Source of the DNA: PALSA-693 sp963702305
GTDB taxonomy: Bacteria; Actinomycetota; Acidimicrobiia; Acidimicrobiales; Palsa-688
Direction: 5' to 3'
Assembly: GCA_963702305.1 (NCBI GenBank)
Contig: CAVPBX010000003.1
Location: forward strand, 124,001-188,000
Length of the DNA: 64,000 bases
Under the pieces are notes generated by a model, which saw only the letters and a program-made list of their open reading frames with translations, searched no databases and was not told the DNA's origin. Made by a program: the position numbers and the translations under genes. This document shows, in pieces, positions 25,341 to 35,120 of this stretch. Within the stretch, counting starts at the first letter, position 1. Each line of letters begins with the position of its first letter.

Positions 25341-26084
25341 TCAATCCCTCGCGAGCAGGGGGGCGGGGCGGGCGGACCTGCCGCCACGAGCGGCGGGGCT
25401 CACGGGGGCGCGGAGCAGACCCACGACCGCGTCGCTGACCTCGGCGAGCATCGAGAGCCGGGAGTAGGGCAACGACCCCCGAGCCCGACCGGCCCGTTCG
25501 TAGGCGGCGACCAGGTTGACGATGGTGATCATGGCGAACTCGAGGCGGTGGCGGCGGGCGCGTGCCGGTAGGTGGCTCAGCTCCCGGGCCAGCAGATGGA
25601 TCAGCGTCCGGGTGGGCCGGTTGACCGGGTGGTCCAGGTCGAGGAGCCTGCGATATTCGTCGTCGGCGAAGGCCTGCACCAGGAAGGAGGCGAACCAGCT
25701 GTGCTCGTCCAACGACAGGGCGTCCAGCAGGGGTCCGACGTCGATCTCGACGAGCGTGCGGATATCCCCTGACCCGGGGTCGTGGGACAGGGCGTCGAGC
25801 ATCTGGCGCCGGGTGTCGTTGACTCCGACCATCCGGTGTACGAAGACGGCCTCCACCAGGCCCGCCCGGTCGCCGAAGTAGTACTCCGCGGCCGAGTTGT
25901 TGCGTTGGCCCGCCGCCACCGAGATCTCCTTGAGCCCCGCGGCACGGACGCCGCGCTCGGCCATCAAACGCTCGGCCGTCACGATTAGTGCGGATCTGGT
26001 GTCGCCCGGTGCCGAGGCGTCCGCCCGGGGCGGGACGACGGCCGCGTGGGCCCCGATTGCAGTCGTCCCGGAGATGGACTCGAC
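25341..26084 (-). CDS. TetR family transcriptional regulator
   Basis: About 247 residues from GTG 26084. The helix-turn-helix is TRSALIVTAERLMAERGV, LKEISVAAGQRNNSAAEYYF and GDRAGLVEAVF, the pattern of TetR proteins where the third-helix tyrosine pair is replaced by Ala-Glu-Tyr-Tyr-Phe. The C-terminal part (HSWFASFLVQAFADDEYRRL) is typical of regulators of steroid or fatty-acid metabolism. It lies 14 bases downstream of a cytochrome P450 gene and probably regulates it. Confidence 0.8.
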   Translation of the reverse strand, partial: VESISGTTAIGAHAAVVPPRADASAPGDTRSALIVTAERLMAERGVRAAGLKEISVAAGQRNNSAAEYYFGDRAGLVEAVFVHRMVGVNDTRRQMLDALSHDPGSGDIRTLVEIDVGPLLDALSLDEHSWFASFLVQAFADDEYRRLLDLDHPVNRPTRTLIHLLARELSHLPARARRHRLEFAMITIVNLVAAYERAGRARGSLPYSRLSMLAEVSDAVVGLLRAPVSPAARGGRSARPAPLLARD

Positions 26085-26098
26085 TTCCAAGGGTCGGG

Positions 26099-27334
26099 TC
26101 AGCGAACGGGGTCCCACACCAGCGGGAGGTTGTCGAGACCGATCTGGCCTCCGTGCTCCCGGATCTCGGCCCCGTCGGCGAGGCGGTAGTGCGGAATGCG
26201 AGCGTGCCAGTCCATGAGCCCGATGCGCAGCTCCTGGCGGGCCAGGTGCGAACCGAGGCACCGATGCGGGCCGGCCCCGAAGGCGATGTGACGGTTCTCG
26301 TCGCGGTCGATAAGGACGCGGTCGGCGTCGGAGAACTCGGCGGGGTCGCGGTTGGCGGCGACGAGCGGCAAGAACGCCATCTGCCCGGCCTTGACCGGGC
26401 AGCCGTGGAATTCACTATCCGCCGTGATCTTGCGACCGGGGGTGACAAACGAATAATAGCGGAGGAACTCTTCGATGGCGCCGGGGAACAAGGATGGGTC
26501 CTCGACCACCCGCCGCCGGTCGTCGTCGTGGGTGGCCAGATGCAGCATCGAGTACGACAGCTGCATGGCGACGGTGTCGAGGCCGGCCATGAAGAGCAGC
26601 AGACACATCGACAGCAGATCCTCGTCAGAGACGGCCTGGCCGTCGATCTCGAAGCCGATGGCGGCGCTGACGAGGTCGTCCCGGGGGCTCTGGCGGCGAG
26701 TCGCGACCAGGCCGGCGAAATAGGCGATCACCTCGTTCATGGCTTGCAGCGACTTCTCGTTCCCCGTCGCCCCGGTGTGGAGGATGTCGGTCTCCCAGAC
26801 CTGAAACTGGTCGGCGTCGCCGACGGGGAGGCCCATGATCTCCATGAATATGGTGTTGGGAAAGCGCAGGGCCACGTCGGCCACATAGTCGCACTCGCCC
26901 CGGGAGGCGATGTCGTCCAGAATTTCGTCGAAGCGCTGGGCGACCCGGGGCTCGAGCCTGGCGACCGCGGCGGGTGAGAACATCGGCCCCAACAATTGGC
27001 GCCACTTGGTATGTACCGGGGGATCCAACATTTCTGGGATCCACATGTACGGCGGGTCGGGATCGATCGGCACCACCGCGCGGGACGAAAACAGTTGGGG
27101 CGCCTGGAGGGCCGCCCGGATGTCGTCCATCCGAGTCATCATCCAGAACTCGTGACCGGACGCATCACCGAAATGGACACGGGCCTGGTCTCGAAGCCGG
27201 TCGAAGTTGTCAAAGTGCCACAGGGCATCGGTCGCCGGGGCGTGCACCTCCTCGAAACGCACGAACGGGCATCGCTCCCCCTCCGTCGTCGCCGGCTGCG
27301 ATTCCAGCGGTCGTTGGTCCGTACGCATGGGCAA
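26099..27334 (-). CDS. Cytochrome P450
   Basis: 411 residues, standard soluble bacterial length. The I-helix oxygen-binding motif is LLLFMAGLDTVA, the K-helix ExxR is EEFLR, and the heme ligand loop is FGAGPHRCLGSHLAR with the cysteine. There is no membrane anchor. Bacterial P450s of this type hydroxylate steroids, terpenes or fatty acids with ferredoxin partners, none of which are in the window. The TetR gene downstream suggests inducible expression. ATG 27334 is preceded by AGGGAGGTTGCCC. Confidence 0.93.
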   Translation of the reverse strand: MPMRTDQRPLESQPATTEGERCPFVRFEEVHAPATDALWHFDNFDRLRDQARVHFGDASGHEFWMMTRMDDIRAALQAPQLFSSRAVVPIDPDPPYMWIPEMLDPPVHTKWRQLLGPMFSPAAVARLEPRVAQRFDEILDDIASRGECDYVADVALRFPNTIFMEIMGLPVGDADQFQVWETDILHTGATGNEKSLQAMNEVIAYFAGLVATRRQSPRDDLVSAAIGFEIDGQAVSDEDLLSMCLLLFMAGLDTVAMQLSYSMLHLATHDDDRRRVVEDPSLFPGAIEEFLRYYSFVTPGRKITADSEFHGCPVKAGQMAFLPLVAANRDPAEFSDADRVLIDRDENRHIAFGAGPHRCLGSHLARQELRIGLMDWHARIPHYRLADGAEIREHGGQIGLDNLPLVWDPVR

Positions 27335-27393
27335 CCTCCCTTTGTGCCCCCTTCTGCAGAGTAACGTAGGGCAGTCCGGTTAAGCAACCCCGC

Positions 27394-27891
27394 TTAGACG
27401 CCGGGTCCCCGCGCCAGGCTGAGGAGGGCCTCGCCATCGAGCCGGAACACGGACCACTCGTCCTCCGCGATCGCCCCCAGCGACTGGTAGAACCCGATAG
27501 ACGGTTCGTTCCAATCCAGGACCGCCCACTCGAGCCTGGCGTAGCCCCGGCGAACGCACTCCTTCGCCAACTCCCCGAGCAGCGCGCGGCCCAGACCCTT
27601 TCCCCGGTGGACGGGCTGGACGAATAGGTCCTCGAGATGGATGCCGTGCACGCCGCGCCAGGTAGAGAAATTGAGAAACCACAGCGAGCAGCCGACGACC
27701 GTGCCGTCCACCTCCGCCACGTGACCGAACAGGGCTGGCCGATCCCCAAACAACGCCACTTGCAGCTGCGTCGCCGTGAGCTGGCACAGGTCGGGCGCAC
27801 GTTCGTATGCCGCCAACTCGTGTACCAGACCCACGACGGCGTCCACGTCGGGCGTCTCGATCGGCCGGACTGTCACATCTGATCCCGTCAT
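27394..27891 (-). CDS. GNAT family N-acetyltransferase (diamine-acetyltransferase-like)
   Basis: 165 residues from ATG 27891. GVHGIHLEDLFVQPVHRGKG leads into GLGRALLGELAKEC, motif A of GNAT enzymes, with the pyrophosphate loop R-G-K-G-L-G. WAVLDWNEPSIGFYQSLGA is motif B. The pattern LEDLFV and DWNEPSI is close to spermidine/spermine N1-acetyltransferase-like enzymes, so the substrate is probably a polyamine or diamine, which is inference. An upstream extension in frame lacks coding character. Confidence 0.82.
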   Translation of the reverse strand: MTGSDVTVRPIETPDVDAVVGLVHELAAYERAPDLCQLTATQLQVALFGDRPALFGHVAEVDGTVVGCSLWFLNFSTWRGVHGIHLEDLFVQPVHRGKGLGRALLGELAKECVRRGYARLEWAVLDWNEPSIGFYQSLGAIAEDEWSVFRLDGEALLSLARGPGV

Positions 27892-27908
27892 AGCGGTGTT
27901 GCCGCCGG

Positions 27909-28214
27909 TCACTCGCGCTTGAGCGAGATCGCCAGGTCGGGCTTGACGAGAGAGGCGACGTATCGCGGCCACATCATGGCGCCGTGGACGCGGAAGTTGA
28001 CGACTTCGTCATCGGCCACGTCAAACGAGCGATCTGGGCTGGAGTAGCGGCCGACCCGGATGCGTACGATGTGGTGTCCGGGCTCCACCGGGGTTTCGAC
28101 CGTTTCGTGACGTTCGAATGAGCCGGCGCTGTTGCCATCGACGAAGATCTCGAATCGACCCCGTCGCAGCTCGATGCCCGCGCCTTCCCGCGTCAATCTC
28201 AGTGTTGCTGCCAT
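27909..28214 (-). CDS. Hypothetical beta-rich protein
   Basis: 101 residues, starting MAATLRLTREGAGIELRRG. It looks like a single beta-sandwich: RFEIFVDGNSAGSFERHET, VEPGHHIVRIRVGRYSSPD and DEVVNFRVHGA, in the manner of PEGA-like domains, and ends in a basic Lys-Arg-Glu. It probably shares a transcript with the acetyltransferase gene 17 bases downstream. No function is assigned. Confidence 0.5.
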   Translation of the reverse strand: MAATLRLTREGAGIELRRGRFEIFVDGNSAGSFERHETVETPVEPGHHIVRIRVGRYSSPDRSFDVADDEVVNFRVHGAMMWPRYVASLVKPDLAISLKRE

Positions 28215-28292
28215 GGTTGCTTCCTTCCTGTACCAGCGCGAAGAAAGCTAGCCCCGCTGTGCGGGGCACCGATGTCATGGGCCGGGGCCCGA

Positions 28293-28619
28293 TCAAGCGA
28301 CGACAGAGAGCTGAACGGCCGAAGGATCGGATTTCCGCGGCCGACCCCGTCCCCGCTTTTGGGCGATAATCCTGCCGTCGACGAGGAGCTCGCCCCCCCA
28401 CACGCCGCACGGCTCCCGCCGCGCCAAGGCGTCGGCGAGGCAAAAGTGTTTGACCGGGCATCGTAAACATATCGCTTTGGCTCGAGCGATATCCGCGACC
28501 TCCGAGGAAAAGAAGAGGTCCGTAAAGGCGCCCGACTCACTCTTGCAAGCGGCTGCACTCCAGTCATGCACAATTGCAGCCTCGAGAACCATCTCCTTTA
28601 TCTCATCGACCAGCGACAC
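28293..28619 (-). CDS. WhiB family iron-sulfur transcriptional regulator
   Basis: 108 residues. Four cysteines fit the WhiB cluster ligands: one in AAACKSE, then ICLRCPVKHFC with C-x2-C-x5-C spacing. GVWGG is the conserved beta-turn, and the C-terminus KRGRGRPRKSD is an AT-hook-like DNA-binding tail. WhiB proteins occur only in actinobacteria and their phages. It stands alone, downstream (on the same strand) of the hydrolase gene. Confidence 0.93.
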   Translation of the reverse strand: MSLVDEIKEMVLEAAIVHDWSAAACKSESGAFTDLFFSSEVADIARAKAICLRCPVKHFCLADALARREPCGVWGGELLVDGRIIAQKRGRGRPRKSDPSAVQLSVVA

Positions 28620-28679
28620 GTCGCCCCCTTTGGTCCGACGGTGATCCGGTGGGGGCGAACGACCTGCTTCCGCCCGTGG

Positions 28680-29501
28680 TCATGTCCGCACCGCACGCAA
28701 AATGTCGTCCCACGCGGCGAGGGGGATCAGGCGGCCGCCGGTGATGACGGTCAGGCGGGCATCCGGCAGGGCGCGCTCCCACCACCGGGCGTGGGCCAGA
28801 CCGACGACGCCGTCCATATCGCCGTAAAACAGGTGGGCCGGAGTCGCCACGTCCGAGGGCTCGAAGCCCCAGGGTCGCAAGCCCGCGACGACATCGGCCG
28901 CGAGACCCTCGGCGCCGTGGCGCAAACCCTCCCGCCACATGGCCCGGAGCGTCCGCTCCACCTCGGGGCCAGGTCGGGGGATGGCACCGGGGGGACTGTC
29001 CCAACAGTCCCAGGCCCGCTCCGGGGCCATCACGAGCGGCGCCCCGAATTCAGCGAGGGCGGCCAGCGCCCATGGCAGGTCCAGCCCGGCTAATCGGCCC
29101 AGTTCTCTCGTGGGACCTGACAACCAGGAGACCTCATCATCGGGAGCTGGCGCAGCCACCAAGCCAAGGGCGCTGACGCGCTCTCCGAGCAGGGCCGCAC
29201 CCGCGGCGGCGTACTGGCCGCCCTCCGACCACCCTACGACCGGAAACTGACCTAGCCACAAGTGATCGACCAAGCGCCGCAGGTCCATCGCGAAGCTGGC
29301 GAGGCTCGGCTCCGCGACGGGCTCCGACCCTCCATAGCCGGGTCGGTCCACCGTGATGAGGCGCACCCCCGCGGCGGCGGTCGCCCGCACGTTCGGGCAG
29401 AACATCCTGGACCCCGGGCGGGGATGGAGGAACACTACCGGGGATCCCCGGGGATCTCCCCACTCGGCCCAGGCCAAGAGCCGGCCGTCGGCCAGCCGCA
29501 A
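28680..29501 (-). CDS. Alpha/beta hydrolase, catalytic histidine apparently replaced
   Basis: 273 residues. HPRPGSRMFCP follows the first strand, VGWSEGGQYAAA is the nucleophile elbow with Ser, and FYGDMDGVVGLAHARWW carries the acid loop. The region that normally reads GGHLIPL has GGRLIPLAAWDDIL, so the usual catalytic His position is Arg (codon CGC instead of CAC). If real, the enzyme should be inactive or repurposed; a single base error is the alternative. TTG 29501 is the first start in the open frame and the true start may lie a few codons upstream (RFADEVLRLADGR). Confidence 0.75.
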   Translation of the reverse strand: MRLADGRLLAWAEWGDPRGSPVVFLHPRPGSRMFCPNVRATAAAGVRLITVDRPGYGGSEPVAEPSLASFAMDLRRLVDHLWLGQFPVVGWSEGGQYAAAGAALLGERVSALGLVAAPAPDDEVSWLSGPTRELGRLAGLDLPWALAALAEFGAPLVMAPERAWDCWDSPPGAIPRPGPEVERTLRAMWREGLRHGAEGLAADVVAGLRPWGFEPSDVATPAHLFYGDMDGVVGLAHARWWERALPDARLTVITGGRLIPLAAWDDILRAVRT

Positions 29502-29635
29502 AACCTCGTCCGCGAAGCGGTCGCGTAGGGCGCCGGGGTCCGCATGCAGGCATCTTCGCCACCCCAGAGGGCGCTGTCGTCACGGCAACCGGTGAATTCA
29601 AGCGGCCGGCCCGGCGCTTGGGCTCGCCCGCTGCC

Positions 29636-32438
29636 TTACGTGCGGGCGCTCGTCTCCTCGCCGGCGATGAGCTGCCACCGGCGATTTACCCCCAACTTGC
29701 GATAGATATGCGACAGGTGGGTCTCCACGGTGTTCACCGACAGATAGAGCTGGGCCGCGATCTCCTTGTTGGTTCGACCCGCTCGGGCCAGGTCGGCCAC
29801 CGCATTCTCCTGCGGAGTAAGGGCGCCGACCGGGGTCGACCCGGCGCGGCCACCGGCGCGGCGCCATGCCACTCGCGCCCGTTCCGCGTGCCAGGCCGCC
29901 CCGCAGCTCTCCGCCAGCTGGACGGCCTCGGCCAAGACGGGCCGGGCCTGGGCCAGCTGGTTGCGGCGGATCAGAAAGGCTCCGAAGTCGGTGAGGGACT
30001 CCCCGCGGCTCAGGGGCATGTCCGGGTTCTGCATGGAGGCAGCCTGGGCAAAGCAGGCGGCGGCCGCGTCGAGGTCGCCCGTTCGCTCAGCCAGAGCTGC
30101 TCGGACTCCAGCCGCCACGGCCTTGGGCCAGCGAGCGGGCAACGCCTCCGCCCGCGGCTCGAGCCACTCCATGACTCGAGCGGCGTCGTCGACGCGATCA
30201 CAAGCCAGGTGGGCTGCGACCGCCGGATACGCCCACGGATAGAGGCCCGGCTCCAGGAGATCCACCAGCCGGGACGAACGCTCCAGCAACCGGAACACCC
30301 GCGACGCCTCCTCCACGTGCCCCTGGCGCCAGGCGAGCAAGGCCCGGTCCAGGTGGGTCAGGGTCCACACCCGACCCAAACGGGCCCTGCCCGCGGTCAA
30401 GTCGGCCAGTTTGCGACAGCCGCGGCTGGCCTCGTCCAGCTCACCCACATCGAGCAGGACCAGGGTCTTTTCGGCCACGGCGAGCGGAAGCGCGAACGGC
30501 ATCAGCTCTGCGGATTCGAGGAGCTGATCCGCAACAGCACTGGCTTCGGCCAATCTGCCGGTCCGGCGAAGCACCTCGGCGAGTAAGTACTGCCCCTCGA
30601 ACAGGTTCATGGGGTGGCGCTTCTGCTCGGCCTCTCTCACCGTCTCGGCGAGGAGGGCTTCGGCCTCTCCGAATCGTTCCGCCGCCGTGGCGAGCTCGGC
30701 ATAGAGGACGCGAGGATCCGACCACTGCGTCGCCTCGGGGGTTGGCGTCGAGACCAGCCGCGCCTCCCTCGCCGCTCGCTCGGCTACGTCGAGTCCCGTC
30801 GGGTCGCCCGAAAGGTAGGCGCATTCACCCCAGACCGCATCGGCCAGGACCCGGGTATTCCCCCCCACCTGGCTCCCAAGTTGCCGGGCCCGGAGGGCGA
30901 GGGGGAGCGCTGATTTGGGACCATAGCGGAGTACCGTCAGATGGGCCTGATCCAGGAGAGCCGTGGCGGCCAGCTCTGACGCCTCTGACCCGATCATGCC
31001 AACCGCCTGATCCATTCTCGCGGTCGCTTCCTCGAGGTTTCCAGCCCTGAACTCCGCCTGGGCCAGCTCGGTCAAGGCAGCCACGCGCAGCCGAGCAGGA
31101 AGGTCGCCCCGGCGGAGCAGATCTCCGCAGACGGCCGCTGCTTCCTCGTTGTTGCCCACGGCCCGCAGGGCCTGGGCCAGATCCAACGGCACCTCGGGCG
31201 GGGTCTCGTGCCCGGCCAGCTCGACCAGGGCCCGCAAATGGCGGATGGCCGTTCCCGGAGCGCCTTGACGAAGAGCTTCTCGCCCGGCCTGGGCCCGAAC
31301 CTCATAGGCCTCCGGGTCTGCCAGGCGAGCCGCGATGGCATGCTCGGCCAGGTGGGCGGCCGGCGCCTTTCGGGCCAAGAGCACCCGGAAGGCAGCCTCG
31401 TGGAGATGCGCCTGGCGAGGCGCCACCTGGTCGTAAACGGCGAGGCGGACCAGGTGGTGACTGAATGTCGCCCAGCCGTCTCCGGCGTCCACCACCAAGC
31501 CGGATCCGGCCAGGGCCCCCAGCGCGGTCGGCCGCTTCGGTCGGCCGGAGTCCGGCCACCTCTGCGGCCACTTCGGGACGAAAGCGCCAACCCAGCACGC
31601 TGGCGGCTTGAAGGTAAGCCTCGGCGTTCGGACCCATCCCGGTAAAACGGGACAGCAACAGACGGCTGGCCCAGGAGCCGCTGGCCTGTCTCCCGTGCTC
31701 GGGTAGCGCCCGGCCCGCCTCGAGTTCGGCTGCCACGTGGATCAGGAGCAACGGGTTGCCGGCGCAGGAGGCGACGGCCGCTTCGATGTCCTCGGCGCGG
31801 GCCCGGTCGCCGATACGCTCCGACAGCAGAGCGGTGGCTGCGTCGGTGGTGAGAGGAAGAAGCCGCTCGAGATCGACCAATCCCTCCTGGGCCAGCTCCC
31901 CGGCGGCACGGGCCAGGGCCGGCGGCCAGGGCCTCGCCGTCACGACCACGCCTACCGGAAGGCCTGAGAGCCGTCGGCAGATCAGGCGCAGCAGCGTCAG
32001 CGAGTCAGGGTCGGCCCAGTGGGCATCGTCGAGCGCGACGAGGAGCGGCTGCACCGCCACCTCCCGCAGCCGGTGCATGATGGCATAGAGGCGATCGGCA
32101 GCCGGCTCGTGGCGCGCCGACTGCCCGCCCCAGGGGCCGAGCACCTCCCAGCCCAGCAGCGGTCCCAATGCTTGACCGAGCAGTCCGAAGGGTAGGGCCG
32201 CCTCCGCCACGTCCGCCCGACCGATTCCAACCGCCATCCGAGCGCCCGCCAACTCCACCGCGTGTTCGAGCAGGGTGGTCTTTCCTAGCCCCGCCTCCCC
32301 GAGCACGAAAAGGGCTTTCCCGTGCCCACGCAGGACGCTGTCCACCAGCACACGAACGCCATCGAGCGCTCCGTCCCGCTCGGCCAGAGGTGCGCCGGTC
32401 GATCTCACCCTCCCATCAGAGCATTTCGGGGCGGCCAT
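29636..32438 (-). CDS. Large LuxR (MalT-like/LAL) transcriptional regulator, frameshifted
   Basis: The intact product would be about 930 residues. An N-terminal STAND-type ATPase has Walker A LGEAGLGKTTLLEHA and Walker B LLVALDDAHWADP. The middle consists of TPR-like helices (for example LAEVLRRTGRLAEASAVAD). The C-terminal LuxR helix-turn-helix is ALTPQENAVADLARAG, TNKEIAAQLYLSVNTVE, HLSHIYRKLGV. The two reading frames meet at 31520-31530, after GLRPTEAAD, where one base is missing or extra; both halves are otherwise clean. Such LAL regulators sense small molecules and activate neighbouring genes; the target here is unclear. Confidence 0.8.
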
Positions 32439-32472
32439 GTCCCACGTTTGCCTCGGGGGAAGGGTCAGGGCG

Positions 32473-33276
32473 TCAGGCGCGTGCGGTCCGGGTGCGCTGC
32501 CATGCCGCCCACACTCGGCCCACCCCGTAGGCGCACGCGCTGATCGTGCCGACGAAGAACCCGATTGGCCAGTTCGAACGATAGGAGGCGGCGATGGCCG
32601 CCCATACGGTGACCAGGGCGATGATGACCGACAGACCGATGGCCAGGGCTGGCCGATCGGTGAAGGATCGGGCCGCGGCGGGCGGGCCGATCATGAGCGA
32701 GAAGATGAGTAGCGCCCCGACGACGGGCACCGTGAGGGCGGTGGCGGCGGCGAGGATGAGGAGGAACGCCAGTTCCATGCGATGGGCCGGAACGCCTCGG
32801 GCTTCGGCGATGTCGGGGACGGCGGAGGCCAGCAGGAGGGGCCGGTAGATGACGACGATGGCCGCGAGGCAGCCGGCCGCGAGGGCGGCAACAGGCAGCA
32901 GTTCGGTGGACGAGACGCCGAGGACCTCACCGAAGAGCAGTGAGAACAGTTGCGGCTCGTACTCCCCCGACCGGCTGAGAAACACCGCGCCGATCGCGAG
33001 GCCGAGGACCAGGGCGAGGGCGGTGACCACGTCGTGGCGGCCGCGTCGCCCCAAGGCGGCGATGCCGACCGCCGAAGCCCCCGCGAATGCCGCCAGACCA
33101 AGGAGGCCGTTGAACCCGAAGACATTTGCCGCCGCCGCGCCGGCGAAGGCGCTGTTGGGGATGGCGTGGGCCGGGAACGCCGAGCCTCGCAGGACGACGA
33201 AGAACCCGACGACCCCGGCGATCACGGCCACCACGGTGGCCACGATCCAGGTGTTGGTCATGAAACTAGAAAACAT
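32473..33276 (-). CDS. ABC-3 family metal transporter permease (second)
   Basis: 267 residues with seven or eight helices. The ABC-3 family features FVVLRGSAFPAHAIPNSAFA, LLFGEVLGVSSTELLPVAAL and EARGVPAHRMELAFLLILA, the standard blocks of ZnuB/MntB-type permeases. It lies 51 bases downstream of the other permease gene. Having two permeases means the membrane part is probably a heterodimer, as in some manganese and zinc importers. Confidence 0.85.
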   Translation of the reverse strand: MFSSFMTNTWIVATVVAVIAGVVGFFVVLRGSAFPAHAIPNSAFAGAAAANVFGFNGLLGLAAFAGASAVGIAALGRRGRHDVVTALALVLGLAIGAVFLSRSGEYEPQLFSLLFGEVLGVSSTELLPVAALAAGCLAAIVVIYRPLLLASAVPDIAEARGVPAHRMELAFLLILAAATALTVPVVGALLIFSLMIGPPAAARSFTDRPALAIGLSVIIALVTVWAAIAASYRSNWPIGFFVGTISACAYGVGRVWAAWQRTRTARA

Positions 33277-33327
33277 CCCGACCCCCCCTGGCGACCGTCG
33301 GGTCTGGCTTCGGCGTACCGGGCTGGC

Positions 33328-34230
33328 TCACCGCTTGGCCAACGCCATGACCGCGGATGGGGTGTCAGCGCGTCGACCAGTGCGGGCGCGGACGGCGGGC
33401 AGCCCGGAGGCCAGGTAGGCGAAGAAGGTGACGGCCACGATGAAGAAGCTGACCGGGAAGCCGCGATGGTCTGATCCCCAGTAGACGCTGTCATAGGCGA
33501 GGAGCACGCCGATCCAGGTTGATGCCACCCCGATGATCGCGGCAGCCGCCAGGGCGGATCCGATCCGTTTGGTGATCCGCAGGGCGGTGGCGGCTGGTCC
33601 GACGAGCAAGGCGGTGGACAAGATCGACCCGATGGCGAGGGATGACAGGCCGACGGCGACGGCCAGCGCGGCCAGGAACCCGATCCCGACGACCCGGACC
33701 GGCACCCCGCGGGCGGCGGCGATGTCGGGACTGGCGGAAGCCAGCAGCAGGGGGCGGTAGAGAAGCGCGATGGTCCCGAGGGCGGCCAGGCCAAAGGCGA
33801 CCACGACGGGGACCGTGCTGGAGTCGATGGTGAAGATCGACCCGAACAGGATGGTCTGGGTAGCCCCGGTGGTCGCCCCCGAGGTGGTGTCGAAGTACAG
33901 CAACAGGGCGGCCAGGCCGGTGCTGGCGCCGAGCACGATGCCGGTGGCCAGATCCCGGCCTTTGACCCGTTGCACACCGATGGCATCCATGGACCCGGCC
34001 CCGATCAGGCCCATGCCCACGAACCCCAGCAGGGGGCTGATGCCGAGCAGGAACGCCGCGGACCCCCCGGCGGTGGACACGTCGGTGAGGGCGTGACCGG
34101 CGAACGACTGGCCGCGCAGCACCGTGAACACGCCGACCAGGCCGGACACGACCGCCACCACGCCGCCGATCACCAACGCCACGTGCACCGGTTGACTGGA
34201 GAAGAACCCCGGTTCGAAGACCCAGTGCAT
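33328..34230 (-). CDS. ABC-3 family metal transporter permease (first)
   Basis: 300 residues. FTVLRGQSFAGHALTDVSTAG is the family's conserved region after helix 2, followed by GAGSMDAIGVQRVKGRDLAT, LFGSIFTIDSSTVPVVV and ARGVPVRVVGIGFLAALAV. It pairs with the second permease and with the ATPase gene, whose stop is five bases upstream of this ATG. The transporter probably imports zinc, judged from the regulators and His-rich protein next door. Confidence 0.87.
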   Translation of the reverse strand: MHWVFEPGFFSSQPVHVALVIGGVVAVVSGLVGVFTVLRGQSFAGHALTDVSTAGGSAAFLLGISPLLGFVGMGLIGAGSMDAIGVQRVKGRDLATGIVLGASTGLAALLLYFDTTSGATTGATQTILFGSIFTIDSSTVPVVVAFGLAALGTIALLYRPLLLASASPDIAAARGVPVRVVGIGFLAALAVAVGLSSLAIGSILSTALLVGPAATALRITKRIGSALAAAAIIGVASTWIGVLLAYDSVYWGSDHRGFPVSFFIVAVTFFAYLASGLPAVRARTGRRADTPSAVMALAKR

Positions 34231-34235
34231 ACTGG

Positions 34236-35120
34236 TCAGCTCAAGTCGATACTGGCGTCTGCGGCCAGGTCCGGCCCGGCGAGGCTCATGTCGGGATCTC
34301 CGGCGACGACGATGACCCGGCCGTGCACGTGCAACACGTCGACGTGATGGCCATACAGGACGGTCAGGACGTCGGAGCGGATCACCTCATCGGTGGTCCC
34401 GGCCACGGCCCGGCCGCCGGCCAGGTACACGACGCGGTCCATGACCGGCAGCAGCGGGTTCATTTCGTGCGCCGAAAGGAGCACCGCGATGTGCTGTTCG
34501 ACCGAGATACGGTGCAGAAGGGCGACGATCTCCTGGCCGGAGCGCAAATCCAGGTTGGCCAGCGGCTCGTCCAGAAGCAGCAGCCGAGGGCGCGCGATCA
34601 AGGCGTGGGCGATGAGTACCCGCTGCTGTTCGCCGCCGGACAGGGTCCCGACTCGGGCGTCCGCGAAGCGCTCCGCGTCGACCGCGGCGAGCATCTCGTC
34701 GATCGCAGCATGGCGCCGGGCCGACGGGATGGGCATCCCGAAACGGTGCCCGTCGAAGCCCAGGCCGACCAGGTCCCGGGCCCGCATCGGCATGTCCGGA
34801 TCGAGGAGCACCTTCTGCGGGACGTAGCCGATCGACCGGTTCCGTCTGGCTCGAGGCCGCCCCGAAATCAGCACCCGCCCGGCCTCCGCCGCTTGGAGGC
34901 CGAGGATGACACGCAGCAGCGTGGTCTTGCCGGCCCCGTTCGAGCCGATCAGCCCAGTGAACTCCCCCGCTCCGACCGTAAAAGTGACCCGGTCGAGTAT
35001 CCGCCGGCCGGCCAAGGCCACGCTGACCCCCTCGACGCCGAGCGCCGCCTCGTTGGCGCGCGGATCTTCGTCGGCGGGGCGCGCCGTGCGGACCCGGTCG
35101 GTGCGGGCCACCGCGCTCAC
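34236..35120 (-). CDS. Metal ABC transporter ATP-binding protein
   Basis: 294 residues. Walker A is IGSNGAGKTTLLRVILG, the Q-loop area GYVPQKVLLDPDMPMRARD, signature LSGGEQQRVLIAHAL, Walker B LLLLDEPLANLD and the H-loop in LLSAHEMNPLL. The Y-V-P-Q block and spacing match ZnuC/MntB-type ATPases. The GTG start overlaps the binding-protein stop by four bases, so they are coupled. The C-terminal 60 residues (YGHHVDVLHVHGRVIVVAG) contain an extra His-rich strand that may sense metal. Confidence 0.9.
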   Translation of the reverse strand: MSAVARTDRVRTARPADEDPRANEAALGVEGVSVALAGRRILDRVTFTVGAGEFTGLIGSNGAGKTTLLRVILGLQAAEAGRVLISGRPRARRNRSIGYVPQKVLLDPDMPMRARDLVGLGFDGHRFGMPIPSARRHAAIDEMLAAVDAERFADARVGTLSGGEQQRVLIAHALIARPRLLLLDEPLANLDLRSGQEIVALLHRISVEQHIAVLLSAHEMNPLLPVMDRVVYLAGGRAVAGTTDEVIRSDVLTVLYGHHVDVLHVHGRVIVVAGDPDMSLAGPDLAADASIDLS

